Of a stretch of DNA of 31,608 bases, positions 8,023 to 15,439 are shown piece after piece (the first letter of the stretch is position 1; each line of letters starts with the position of its first letter). Source of the stretch: CAMYLR01 sp039590215. Lineage in GTDB: Bacteria > Gemmatimonadota > Gemmatimonadetes > JACCXV01 > JAHWKZ01. A model generated the notes under the pieces. The model worked only from the letters and a program-made list of their open reading frames with translations. It was not told the origin of the DNA and made no database searches. The DNA lies in the NCBI GenBank assembly GCA_039590215.1, contig JBDHFX010000010.1, forward strand, positions 1-31,608. The letters are read 5' to 3'. The position numbers were made by a program, and so were the translations under genes.

Positions 8023-8655
8023 CTACGGTGTGGTGCGAGCGCCTTGTTTGTGTCGTTGGTAGTACCGGCGGGCTTTGACGCGGTTTCCGCAGTCACCCAT
8101 CTTGCACCAGCGACGGCTATGATTGCGGCTGGAGTCGACGAACAGCCACGCACAATTGTCGCCGTCACACTCCTCGATCCTTTCGAGGATGTCGGAACTC
8201 AGGATGTCCGCTGCGTCGCGGACAATCGGCCAGAGCACGCGATCGAGTGCGCACTCACCACCGACGAAGTCCCACTCGAAGCGGTCGCCGCTCGGTGTGA
8301 GCTTGAGATTCGCCATCGCGGCTGACAGCTCGCAGTCGAGGATCGCCAAATCCCCGCCAACCGGCTCTTTGCCCTGGCGGAGCGACCGGAGAATCCGGAA
8401 CAAGCCCTCGCGGAGTTTGATCGCCCGGTCGAACACCTCGTCCGCCGCCTTGGGTCTTTCCGACGCCTCCGCCAAGAGGCCGGCCGTCTGGTCAGCCGTC
8501 AGCAAACCCTCTGCTGCGCCCCATTTAACCACATCTGAATAGCTCTCAAGCCAATCAGGCGGCCCGTTTCGCTCCTGACCCTCCGTGTTGATGAAATCGA
8601 GGCTTAGCCGCTTACCGACCTGTGGGCGATGCTCGAAATTTTTCATACTAACCAT
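8023..8655 (-). CDS. CGNR zinc-finger transcriptional regulator (ABATE domain)
   Basis: Predicted DNA-binding regulator. The 210-residue product has an N-terminal ABATE-type ligand-sensing region and a C-terminal CGNR zinc finger. The finger cysteines are in CDGDNCAWLFVD and WCKMGDCGNR, followed by a basic helix RVKARRYYQRHK. The ATG at 8655 was chosen because AAGGA lies seven nt upstream; an ATG at 8646 is the alternative. It is transcribed leftward from a strong promoter (8710-8738) overlapping the rightward promoter of the EamA unit. It may therefore control the permease genes and its own expression. Target and ligand are unknown. Confidence 0.87.
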   Translation of the reverse strand: MVSMKNFEHRPQVGKRLSLDFINTEGQERNGPPDWLESYSDVVKWGAAEGLLTADQTAGLLAEASERPKAADEVFDRAIKLREGLFRILRSLRQGKEPVGGDLAILDCELSAAMANLKLTPSGDRFEWDFVGGECALDRVLWPIVRDAADILSSDILERIEECDGDNCAWLFVDSSRNHSRRWCKMGDCGNRVKARRYYQRHKQGARTTP

Positions 8656-8665
8656 CAAAACATCC

Positions 8666-8694
8666 TTGACAGGTTAGGCTTGTCGGTGTACAAT
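8666..8694 (+). promoter_or_regulatory. Near-consensus sigma-70 promoter, rightward
   Basis: TTGACA (8666-8671), a 17-nt spacer and TACAAT (8689-8694) give an 11-of-12 match to the housekeeping consensus. The predicted start is near 8701, about 78 nt before the ATG at 8779. The spacer begins with GGTTAG, repeated at 8719-8724. CGGTG/CACCG arms (8684-8688, 8697-8701) flank the -10 and could be an operator. Confidence 0.75.
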
Positions 8695-8709
8695 ATCACC
8701 GTCAAACTA

Positions 8710-8738
8710 ATTTTAGCCGGTTAGAGGGTTCCCGTCAA
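8710..8738 (-). promoter_or_regulatory. Near-consensus sigma-70 promoter, leftward, for the CGNR gene
   Basis: Read on the minus strand: TTGACG (8738-8733), a 17-nt spacer and TAAAAT (8715-8710), a 10-of-12 match. The predicted start is near 8703, within a few bases of the start of the opposing rightward promoter. Each RNA polymerase must therefore cross the other promoter. Confidence 0.7.
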
Positions 8739-8778
8739 GAGTCGGAGCCCCCGGGCCACGGAAAAAGGAGGTCCCCAA

Positions 8779-9003
8779 ATGCTGGGATGGCTTCGGATAT
8801 CGAACGGAGAAAAGCAGGTCAACGGCGCTGGGCTGGGTTCCCGCGCCCGCTCCAGGCGGCCCCGGCCGTCTCTAGAGATAGCCAACCTGCGCTTTCCGCT
8901 CTTCCCAATCGGTGAGCAGCGCCCGAACCGCAGGGCGCATCGAGCAATCCTCGACGCCGAGAGCATGCCCCGATCGACGTTCCTCCCGCCACCACCGGCA
9001 TGA
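8779..9003 (+). CDS. Possible 74-aa leader ORF, unknown function
   Basis: No homology is recognised. The support is contextual. It follows a near-consensus promoter and an ideal Shine-Dalgarno AAGGAGGT six nt before its ATG. Its stop overlaps the start of the EamA gene (ATGA), which has no visible ribosome site of its own. The product is basic and rich in Arg and Pro (for example RARSRRPRP), with no membrane segment or known motif. The amino-acid make-up looks like untrained high-G+C sequence. It may be a translated coupling leader rather than a functional protein. The alternative is a non-coding 5' leader. Confidence 0.4.
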   Translation: MLGWLRISNGEKQVNGAGLGSRARSRRPRPSLEIANLRFPLFPIGEQRPNRRAHRAILDAESMPRSTFLPPPPA

Positions 9004-9854
9004 GAACCCCCTCACGTCCCGTGGTCGCGGTAGCCACCGCCTGCGTGTTGTGGGGCCTGGCTTTTCTGTTCGCCAAGGTCGCGCTGGCCGAGCTGACCGT
9101 CGCGCACATGGTGCTCTATCGGTTCGTGATCGCCTCGGCGGTGCTCATCGGTGTCGCGGCTCGCGCTGGCAAGCTGCCGCGGCGACACGACGTGCCGCTG
9201 TTGCTGCTGACCGGACTGCTGTGCGTTCCGCTGACGATGCTGACCCAGTTCGCTGGTCTCGAGCGAACGAGCGTTGCCAGCGCGTCACTGGTCATCGGCG
9301 CCGGGCCACCGCTCATCGCGCTGGCTGCGTTTCTGGTCCACCGCGAACGGCTCGGAGCATGGGGCTGGGTGGCCGTTTTTCTGTCGACCGTTGGAGTCGG
9401 AGTCATGGTCGGGATGCCCGGTTCGGGTCACGACTGGACGGGCGATGCACTGGTGTTTCTGTCGATGTGCTTCGTCCCGCTATGGGTTTTGCTGAGCCTG
9501 CGCTTCGTCCACGCGTACTCGGCCACGTCGGCGACGGCTTTCGTCTTGATCGGCGGCACGCTGACGCTGGTACCGATCACGATCGGGTGGTTCGGCCTTC
9601 CGCCGATCGACATATCCGGCCAAGCCTGGGGCGCACTGCTCGTCCTGGCGATCGCGTGCACAGTGGCGCCGTTTCTGCTTTGGAACTGGGGCGTCGGCCG
9701 CATGGAAGCCGGGCGCGCTGGAGTGTTCATCAATCTGGAGCCGGTCGTCGGCGCGGCATCAGGCATGGCCTTGCTAGGCGAGTCGCTGACTTCGGGTGCA
9801 CTCGCCGGCGGAGCCCTCATACTCGTCGCTTCCGGGATCGTCACCCGCAGCTAG
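9000..9854 (+). CDS. EamA/RhaT-family (DMT) permease
   Basis: Inner-membrane drug/metabolite transporter with two EamA repeats. The 284-residue product has about ten hydrophobic segments. The first repeat starts VLWGLAFLFAKVAL and ends near residue 140; the second ends with the typical EPVVGAASGMALLGESLT block. It probably exports a metabolite or amino acid, but the substrate cannot be read from sequence. The ATG overlaps the stop of the upstream 74-aa ORF and has no Shine-Dalgarno of its own, so coupled translation is likely. It lies divergent from the CGNR regulator, a probable controller. Confidence 0.88.
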   Translation: MRTPSRPVVAVATACVLWGLAFLFAKVALAELTVAHMVLYRFVIASAVLIGVAARAGKLPRRHDVPLLLLTGLLCVPLTMLTQFAGLERTSVASASLVIGAGPPLIALAAFLVHRERLGAWGWVAVFLSTVGVGVMVGMPGSGHDWTGDALVFLSMCFVPLWVLLSLRFVHAYSATSATAFVLIGGTLTLVPITIGWFGLPPIDISGQAWGALLVLAIACTVAPFLLWNWGVGRMEAGRAGVFINLEPVVGAASGMALLGESLTSGALAGGALILVASGIVTRS

Positions 9855-9988
9855 AAGGACCTCCCCGCCAAGCCCCCATCTCGCCGCCGAGAATGCGATT
9901 GGTTGACTACCTCTGTTGTGGAGGGCGACCTTAGGGGTTGCGGACCGCTCGCCACTCCACCCTCACCATCACCGGTTGGAGGTTCCCC

Positions 9989-10372
9989 GTGGCCGAAACC
10001 GACCGCCACAAGACGCTCAGCCTGGCTCTCATCGTGTTCGGTCTGATCTTTATCGTTGGCATCTTTCCGATGACGAGGATCTGGCCCGAGGGGTGGCGCT
10101 GGGTTCCGAATCAACCCGAGTACGAAGTAATGATCATGGGTGTCTACGCGACGCTCGGGATCTTCATGTTGTTGGCGTCGCGCAACCCCGCTGAGCACCG
10201 CAGCTTGATTCTGTTCGCCGCTTGGTCCAGCATCGTCCACGCGTTGATCATGGCGTTTCAGGCGCTTGGCGATGAAGCGGATAGCGGCCACTTGTTGGGC
10301 GACGTGCCCGCGCTGGCACTGGTCGGAGTAGTGCTGCTGGCGCTAGCGCCAAAGAGAAAGCCCGCGTCCTAA
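9989..10372 (+). CDS. Small four-helix membrane protein, unknown function
   Basis: The 127-residue product starts at GTG 9989, which has GGAGG seven nt upstream; an earlier in-frame start at 9938 would add residues without hydrophobic or conserved character. About four membrane segments are visible. The first is LALIVFGLIFIVGIFPM (residues about 11-27) and the last ends just before the basic C-terminus. A conserved-looking loop reads ASRNPAEHRSLI. It resembles small uncharacterised DUF-type membrane proteins, but no function can be assigned. It is followed at 18 nt by another small membrane protein. Confidence 0.7.
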   Translation: MAETDRHKTLSLALIVFGLIFIVGIFPMTRIWPEGWRWVPNQPEYEVMIMGVYATLGIFMLLASRNPAEHRSLILFAAWSSIVHALIMAFQALGDEADSGHLLGDVPALALVGVVLLALAPKRKPAS

Positions 10373-10390
10373 AGGCAGAGGAGGAAAAAG

Positions 10391-10807
10391 GTGAACACGA
10401 AGCGACTTCTTGTGAGTTTTGTGGCGACCTACATTGTGTACAACATCCTCGGGTTCCTGATCCACTCGGTGTGGCTCGCAGACACCTACGCATCGCTCGC
10501 GGCCGTGTGGCGGCCCGAAGCCGAGATGACCTCGAAGATGTGGGTCTTCTTCGTCACCCGCGCGTTCTTCTGTTTCTTCTTCTGCTATATCTTCGCTCGT
10601 GGCTACGAGAACAAAGGGCTCGGAGAGGGACTCCGGTTCGGCGTGATCATCGCGTTGTTCTACACGCTTCCCGTGGCCTACGACTCGTACGTGATCTACC
10701 CGATCCCCTACAGCCTGGTGCTGCAGTGGCTCTTCAGCGGCCTGGTGGTCTCGATCATCCTCGGGATCGTCGTGGCGATGGTGTACAAACCGCGAGCGGC
10801 CGCCTAA
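10391..10807 (+). CDS. Small membrane protein, unknown function
   Basis: The 138-residue product starts at GTG 10391 with a GAGGAAAAAG ribosome site directly upstream. About four hydrophobic segments are visible: an N-terminal one (residues 6-29), one rich in Phe and Cys (FFVTRAFFCFFFCYIFARGY, about 52-71), one around 84-105 and a C-terminal one ending VAMVYK. It resembles small DUF1761-like or related membrane proteins of unknown role, but I cannot confirm the family. It sits between two other membrane-protein genes on the same strand. Confidence 0.7.
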   Translation: MNTKRLLVSFVATYIVYNILGFLIHSVWLADTYASLAAVWRPEAEMTSKMWVFFVTRAFFCFFFCYIFARGYENKGLGEGLRFGVIIALFYTLPVAYDSYVIYPIPYSLVLQWLFSGLVVSIILGIVVAMVYKPRAAA

Positions 10808-10856
10808 GGCCCAGCTCAACTCACGCCTGCGTCTTTGATCAAGAGGCAGGTCGATC

Positions 10857-11564
10857 GTGAATGCATCGCAGAAGGTCACTCTCGAGCCCGCGCCGCTCGT
10901 GCGCGGGCTCGCGGTGATCGCGATCGGTCTCGTCGTGGCGAGCCTCGCTGTCCAAGTGTGGGGCTATCTGCTCCCCGTGGAGCACTACCACGGGGTAGTC
11001 CAGATGTTCGACCTCGACGCCGAAGTGAATCTCCCGACCTATTTCTCCTCGCTCCTGCTCGGTCTGGCTGCCTTCTTCTCGGTCGTGATCGGGAGCGTCG
11101 TTCGCGCTCGGGAAGACAGGTGGGGACTTCATTGGAGTGGACTCGCGGCGGTGTTTCTGTACCTGTCGATCGACGAGGCGCTGCAGCTGCACGAGCGCGT
11201 GATCGAGCCCGTGCGCTTGGCACTAGGACTCGGGGGTTGGCTGTACTTCGCTTGGATCGTTCCTGCGTCTGTCCTGTTGCTCGTTTTTCTGCTCGTTTAC
11301 GCGCGCTTCTTCCGATCACAACCACCGTCACTTCGACGCGGGCTTCTGTGGGCCGGGCTTCTCTACGTTGGAGGTGCGATCGGTTTCGAGCTCGTGGGCG
11401 GCCGCCACTTTGAACTTTTTGGTCCGAATAACCTCGGCTACGTGGCGATCACGACCCTCGAGGAAGGCTTGGAGTTAGCTGGGACGGTGGTGTTGATCCA
11501 CGCTCTCACGCAATACCTGATTCGTCTCGGGCCAACCTTCGAGCTCAAATCGAATCGTGGGTAA
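10857..11564 (+). CDS. Polytopic membrane protein with SIDEALQLHE motif, unknown function
   Basis: The 235-residue product starts at GTG 10857 after AAGAGGCAGG. About six membrane segments are visible. Two acidic/histidine patches lie in or near membrane segments: SIDEALQLHE (Asp106, Glu107, His112, Glu113) and TLEEGLELAG (about residues 200-209). Paired acidic/His residues in helices could bind a metal or be catalytic, as in membrane hydrolases, but this is speculation. The beginning of the coding region holds two strong inverted repeats. The stop is six nt before the GIY-YIG gene. Confidence 0.7.
   Translation: MNASQKVTLEPAPLVRGLAVIAIGLVVASLAVQVWGYLLPVEHYHGVVQMFDLDAEVNLPTYFSSLLLGLAAFFSVVIGSVVRAREDRWGLHWSGLAAVFLYLSIDEALQLHERVIEPVRLALGLGGWLYFAWIVPASVLLLVFLLVYARFFRSQPPSLRRGLLWAGLLYVGGAIGFELVGGRHFELFGPNNLGYVAITTLEEGLELAGTVVLIHALTQYLIRLGPTFELKSNRG
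10883..10911. repeat. 10-bp hairpin-forming inverted repeat near a gene start
   Basis: CGAGCCCGCG (10883-10892) and CGCGGGCTCG (10902-10911) are exact reverse complements with a 9-nt loop. It begins 26 nt into the membrane-protein gene starting at 10857 and could affect initiation or early elongation. Confidence 0.6.
10973..10995. repeat. 8-bp hairpin-forming inverted repeat
   Basis: CCCCGTGG (10973-10980) and CCACGGGG (10988-10995) are exact reverse complements with a 7-nt loop, 62 nt beyond the previous inverted repeat and in the same gene. Confidence 0.55.
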
Positions 11565-11570
11565 CCACTG

Positions 11571-11873
11571 ATGTACGATTGGCACCTTTACTTGATAAGA
11601 ACTCGACACGACACATTGTATACGGGCATTGCCACGGATGTGGCTCGCCGACTGGTCGAGCACAAAGAGGTCGGTGGAAGCGGCGCGAAGTACTTGCGTT
11701 CGAAAGGACCCCTTCACCTTGCGTATCAAACGAAGATCGGGAGTCGCGCCCTTGCTCTCAAGGTGGAGCATCGTGTAAAGAAGTTGCCGAAGCAGAAAAA
11801 GGAGCAGATCGTCTCGGCAAGGCCGAGTGCCGAGGACCTTCTCGCAATGCTGGGCATTCGACCACGAGCGTGA
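11571..11873 (+). CDS. GIY-YIG nuclease-fold protein (YhbQ/UPF0213 type)
   Basis: Single-domain member of the GIY-YIG superfamily, 100 residues, the usual size for the YhbQ group. The two signature strands read LYLIR (Tyr7) and LYTGI (Tyr17, Gly19). The catalytic Arg is in DVARRL (26-27), His31 follows in EHK, and the metal-binding Glu is Glu66 in ALKVEHRVK. The C-terminal basic patch KKLPKQKKEQI is typical of the group. The family acts on nucleic acids, but the exact role of stand-alone members is not settled. It lies six nt after the membrane-protein gene and four nt before the methyltransferase. Confidence 0.88.
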   Translation: MYDWHLYLIRTRHDTLYTGIATDVARRLVEHKEVGGSGAKYLRSKGPLHLAYQTKIGSRALALKVEHRVKKLPKQKKEQIVSARPSAEDLLAMLGIRPRA

Positions 11874-11877
11874 AGGC

Positions 11878-12738
11878 ATGGTGGCGTCCGCGAGGAGACC
11901 AGAATTGGACAAGAAGACAAGGGACGAGGCCACAGCGCGGGTGCGCGAGTTCTACGATGGACCCGCAGACACGATATACAAGACGACATGGGGAGAGAAT
12001 CTCCATCTTGGCGTCCCACGGGTGGATGGGGGGACTCACCGCGAGGCGATTGAACACACTACCGAGCTGATGACTCGACATGCCGGGTTGAACGAGGACA
12101 CTCGGGTGCTCGATCTGGGCTGCGGGTACGGAGGACCAGCCAGATTCCTCGCCTCGAGATTTCGGTGTCGAGTGACCGGACTGAACGTGAGCAGCGTAGA
12201 GACGGAAGAGGCCATTCGCCTGACGAAGGAGGCGAAACTCGATTCTCGAATATCCTACGACGTCGGTGACTTCCATGAGCTCCCCTACCCGGCAGCGTCT
12301 TTCGACGTCGTATGGAGTCAAGACTCTTTGATGTATGGTGCGGACAAGAGAAAGATCCTCGAAGAGACCCTTCGGGTGCTCAAGCCCGGTGGTTTGTTGG
12401 ACTTTACCGATATTCTGGCGAGCCGCGATCTGGACCCAGATGATCGGGCTCGTCTCTATGAACGTGTTCGCACACCGGAAATGTGGGATACGGAGCGATA
12501 TCTGTCGGAAATGCTGGATCTGGGTCTCAAGGTGCAACGAGTCGAAGATTGGTCGGAGCACGTGGCGGCGAACTACGCGTGGGCGGCACAGCAGGCGAGG
12601 GATAAGCACGACGAGTTGGTTTCAAAAATCGGCGCGGAGCTCGTACAAAGCACCCTCGATGGCCTGGCGTTTTGGGTCGATATGGCGGAGCGCGGTAAAG
12701 TGGGATGGGCATTGATTGTCGCCAAGAAGCCAACGTAG
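11878..12738 (+). CDS. SAM-dependent methyltransferase, sarcosine/dimethylglycine N-methyltransferase type
   Basis: Class I methyltransferase, 286 residues from ATG 11878; an earlier in-frame start would overlap the GIY-YIG gene with no homology. Motif I is VLDLGCGYGG (77-86). The post-motif segment VWSQDSLMYGADK and RVLKPGGLLDFTD are characteristic of sarcosine/dimethylglycine N-methyltransferases, which make glycine betaine. The N-terminal block EFYDGPADTIYKTTWGENLH also fits that group. The likely reaction is N-methylation of a small amine or amino acid; the exact substrate is inferred. No glycine sarcosine methyltransferase partner is present. A 94-aa gene follows at 25 nt. Confidence 0.78.
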   Translation: MVASARRPELDKKTRDEATARVREFYDGPADTIYKTTWGENLHLGVPRVDGGTHREAIEHTTELMTRHAGLNEDTRVLDLGCGYGGPARFLASRFRCRVTGLNVSSVETEEAIRLTKEAKLDSRISYDVGDFHELPYPAASFDVVWSQDSLMYGADKRKILEETLRVLKPGGLLDFTDILASRDLDPDDRARLYERVRTPEMWDTERYLSEMLDLGLKVQRVEDWSEHVAANYAWAAQQARDKHDELVSKIGAELVQSTLDGLAFWVDMAERGKVGWALIVAKKPT

Positions 12739-12763
12739 ACAATACTCCGAGGCCAGGAGAGGT

Positions 12764-13048
12764 ATGGACAAAGCGGAAGCGCTGGAAGTCTTGTCGGAAG
12801 AGATGGGGCGATATCGGAAGCATACCTACGACGAGTTGAAGGCGCTGATCGATCAGGGGGTCAACGCATACGAAACGAAAGCTGCCTCGGGCACGGCTTA
12901 CCAGCTTGAGATCCAGGTCTACTGGGATGGGAAGGCGGGCCGTGACGTGAGAGTCATCGGAGCGATCGACGACGGTGGATGGCGGGCTTTTGTACCGCTG
13001 ACGGACGACTTCATCCTGACCGCGGACGGCGAGTTTATCGGCGAGTAG
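12764..13048 (+). CDS. 94-aa conserved-looking hypothetical protein
   Basis: The 94-residue product starts at ATG 12764 with AGGAGAGG just upstream; an in-frame extension to 12716 overlaps the methyltransferase and lacks a ribosome site. It has an N-terminal helical part (residues 1-40). A beta-rich part follows, with alternating hydrophobic residues (QLEIQVYWDG, VRVIGAIDDGG) ending DDFILTADGEFIGE. There is no signal peptide or membrane segment. No function is recognised. Its coupling to the methyltransferase suggests a shared role. It ends one base from the convergent dihydropyrimidinase gene. Confidence 0.72.
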   Translation: MDKAEALEVLSEEMGRYRKHTYDELKALIDQGVNAYETKAASGTAYQLEIQVYWDGKAGRDVRVIGAIDDGGWRAFVPLTDDFILTADGEFIGE

Positions 13049-13049
13049 C

Positions 13050-14429
13050 CTAACGTGGTGGGCGCTTCACGAACTGCCCGCGGCCGACCGAGCCGACGAA
13101 CTCGCCATCCGAAGCCGCCAACTCACCGCGCACCCATACCCTAGTTGGCGCACCCACCGTCTCGAACCCCTCGTACACGTTGTAGTCACAGCGCGAGAAG
13201 TGGGTCTCTGCCGAGATCGTGTTGGAGGCCGTTGGGTCCCACAACACGAGGTCTGCATCCGAGCCAACCTCGATCGCACCTTTGCGAGGGTAGAGGCCGA
13301 AGATCTTGGCCGGATTCGTCGAGCACAGCTCGACCCAACGATTGACGCTGATCCGGCCTTTGCCAACGCCGTGCGTGTAGAGTAGCGGCAGCCGCTCCTG
13401 AAGCCCCATGAACCCGTTTGGAATCAGTCGGAAGTCGTCACGACCCATTTGTTTTTGCTCGGCGAAGCTGAACGCACAGTGGTCGGTTCCCATGACCGAG
13501 ATCTCGTCGTCAGCTAACGCTTTCCACAGCACGTCCTGGTCCTTCTTCTTCCGCAGCGGTGGCGACAACACGTACTTGGCACCCTCGAAGTCGGGTAGGT
13601 CGTAAAGCGAGTCGTCCAGCAACAGGTATTGGGGGCACGTCTCGCCCCACACCGGCTCACCCCGCGCGCGTGCCGCGGCGATCCGCTCGACCGCGTCGTT
13701 GCACGTGACGTGCACGATGTAGACCTGCTGGTCAACGATCGCACCGAGATCGATCACCCGACCGGTCGCCTCGCCCTCAGCCCGCGGCGGCTGAGCGAGC
13801 GCGTGATAACGGGTACCGGTGTTGCCCTGCTCGGCGAACCGGTTGGCCAACAGGAGCTGAATGTCGCCGTTGACGGCATGCACATTGACGAACCCGCCGG
13901 CCGCTTTGGTCGCCTCCAGAATGTGGAAGATCTGCTCGTCGTTAACGTCGAAAACGCCCTTGTAGGCCATAAAGAGCTTGAACGATGTAATACCGTGGTC
14001 GCTAACGACCTTCGGAATCTCGCTGGCGATCCGATCGTCCCAATCGACGACCGCCATGTGAAACGAATAGTCGTGAGCCGCCTTGCCAGCGGATTTTTCG
14101 TGCCAGACGTCGAGCGTCTCGAGGAGCGACTCACCCTTGGCGGGGATCGCGAAGTCGATCAACCCGGTTGTCCCGCCCATGATTCCGGCGATCGTGCCAC
14201 TCTCGAAATCGTCGATCGACACCGTCCCCATGAACGGTAGCGCCATGTGAACGTGGGGATCGACTCCGCCCGGGATAAGCAACTGGTCGGAGCCGTCGAC
14301 GATTTCGTCTCCAGACTCGGCCGCCACATCTTGACCGACGGCGGCGATCTTCTCGCCGTCGATCCGGACGTTGGCGCGTTTTGTCTCCGTGGCGGTAACG
14401 ACCTCCGCGTTTTGGATCAGGATCGCCAT
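13050..14429 (-). CDS. Dihydropyrimidinase/hydantoinase
   Basis: Amidohydrolase that opens 5,6-dihydropyrimidines or hydantoins to N-carbamoyl amino acids. The 459-residue product (ATG 14429) has the binuclear metal site: DPHVHM (His59, His61), the carboxylated Lys151 in SFKLFMAYKG, His184, IVHVTC and GTDHCAF. Tyr156 and the later LSPPLR and IPNGFMG segments match the ureide-binding residues of dihydropyrimidinases. The usual HAENGD block reads HAVNGD here. It is the last gene of a ten-gene minus-strand operon that also holds a nitrilase-fold carbamoylase and a class III aminotransferase. The substrate (dihydrouracil, dihydrothymine or a hydantoin) is not decided by sequence. Confidence 0.88.
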   Translation of the reverse strand: MAILIQNAEVVTATETKRANVRIDGEKIAAVGQDVAAESGDEIVDGSDQLLIPGGVDPHVHMALPFMGTVSIDDFESGTIAGIMGGTTGLIDFAIPAKGESLLETLDVWHEKSAGKAAHDYSFHMAVVDWDDRIASEIPKVVSDHGITSFKLFMAYKGVFDVNDEQIFHILEATKAAGGFVNVHAVNGDIQLLLANRFAEQGNTGTRYHALAQPPRAEGEATGRVIDLGAIVDQQVYIVHVTCNDAVERIAAARARGEPVWGETCPQYLLLDDSLYDLPDFEGAKYVLSPPLRKKKDQDVLWKALADDEISVMGTDHCAFSFAEQKQMGRDDFRLIPNGFMGLQERLPLLYTHGVGKGRISVNRWVELCSTNPAKIFGLYPRKGAIEVGSDADLVLWDPTASNTISAETHFSRCDYNVYEGFETVGAPTRVWVRGELAASDGEFVGSVGRGQFVKRPPR

Positions 14430-14472
14430 ACGCTCAAGCTCCAACAAAAACCGGTCGTCGGCAACACGGCTT

Positions 14473-15438
14473 TCACGCTGTCGACGCGATGATCTCTACC
14501 AAAGTTTCCCAGTCGATGTTTCCGCCGCTGACGACGCACACGATGCGACCCGACCCGGCCCGCCCCGAAAGCGCCGCAGCGATCGCGGTGGCGGCGGCAC
14601 CCTCGGCGATCACGTGGTTGCGTTCGAGAACCAGCTTGAGCGCTCGCGCGACCGCGTCGAGCCCCATCACGATCGAGTCGTCGATCACGCTCTGGACCAG
14701 CGGCCACATCTCGTCGAGGACGGTCTTGCCCCCGATCCCGTCGACAAAGCTCGGCACGTACTCAACCGCCTGTGGGTGACCTGCATCCAGCGACGGTTTT
14801 AGCGGTGCCGCGGTCTCGACCTCGCAGGCATAGACCTTGGCACCGGGAACAAGTGCCTTGACGGCGGTGCCGATGCCCGAGCTCAGCCCGCCGCCACCGT
14901 ATGGGATCAGCACCGCCTCGACGTCCGGAAGGTCTTCGACGATCTCGAGCCCTATCGTGGCGTTGCCGGCGATGACCGCTGGATCGCTGACCGGGTGGAT
15001 GAAAAGCCCGTCGACGCTGGGGAAGCGATGCTCGATGATGGCTTCCCACCACGCCTCGAACGGAGCCTTTACGATCTGGCCGCCCAAGCGCTCAATCGCC
15101 GCCAGCTTGGTGGCCGGTGCGTGATCGGGGACGACGACAGTGCACGGCACGTCCATTTGACGGGCGTTCCAAGCCACCCCCTGCGCCATGTTGCCCGCGC
15201 TGGCGGTGACAACGCCGTCTTGCAGCCGATCCTTCCCTGCCAACCGCATCGCGTTACCGGCCCCGCGCAACTTGAAAGACCCAATCGGTTGCAGGTTCTC
15301 GAGCTTCAGCCAGATCTCGGCCGGACCGTCGTCGATGTTCAGCCGAACCAGCGGCGTGCGCACGATCGCATCCGCGATCCGTTCGCGCGCGGCGCGGATC
15401 TCACCCAACGTCGGCGGTGCGACCGCCTGCACTGTCAT
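14473..15438 (-). CDS. PLP-dependent threonine/serine dehydratase-like enzyme (paralogue 1)
   Basis: Fold-type II PLP enzyme of the threonine dehydratase/serine racemase/hydroxyaspartate dehydratase group. The 321-residue product lacks the ACT regulatory domain of biosynthetic IlvA. The Schiff-base lysine is in GSFKLRG (about residue 55), the phosphate loop is YGGGGLS and the ring-nitrogen site is VVSGGNID. The substrate-binding Ser-Gly-Asn block reads TASAGNMAQG instead of the more common SSGNHAQ. The ATG at 15438 is one base from the upstream OCD stop. The neighbouring OCD-like gene resembles the EutB/EutC and BhcB/BhcD pairings. The substrate is probably a hydroxy-amino acid, by inference. 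Confidence 0.82.
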   Translation of the reverse strand: MTVQAVAPPTLGEIRAARERIADAIVRTPLVRLNIDDGPAEIWLKLENLQPIGSFKLRGAGNAMRLAGKDRLQDGVVTASAGNMAQGVAWNARQMDVPCTVVVPDHAPATKLAAIERLGGQIVKAPFEAWWEAIIEHRFPSVDGLFIHPVSDPAVIAGNATIGLEIVEDLPDVEAVLIPYGGGGLSSGIGTAVKALVPGAKVYACEVETAAPLKPSLDAGHPQAVEYVPSFVDGIGGKTVLDEMWPLVQSVIDDSIVMGLDAVARALKLVLERNHVIAEGAAATAIAAALSGRAGSGRIVCVVSGGNIDWETLVEIIASTA

Positions 15439-15439
15439 C

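Noticed and set aside
8721..8966. 81-residue minus-strand frame opposite the 74-aa ORF
   Set aside because: No ribosome site or motif, and it overlaps the leftward promoter.
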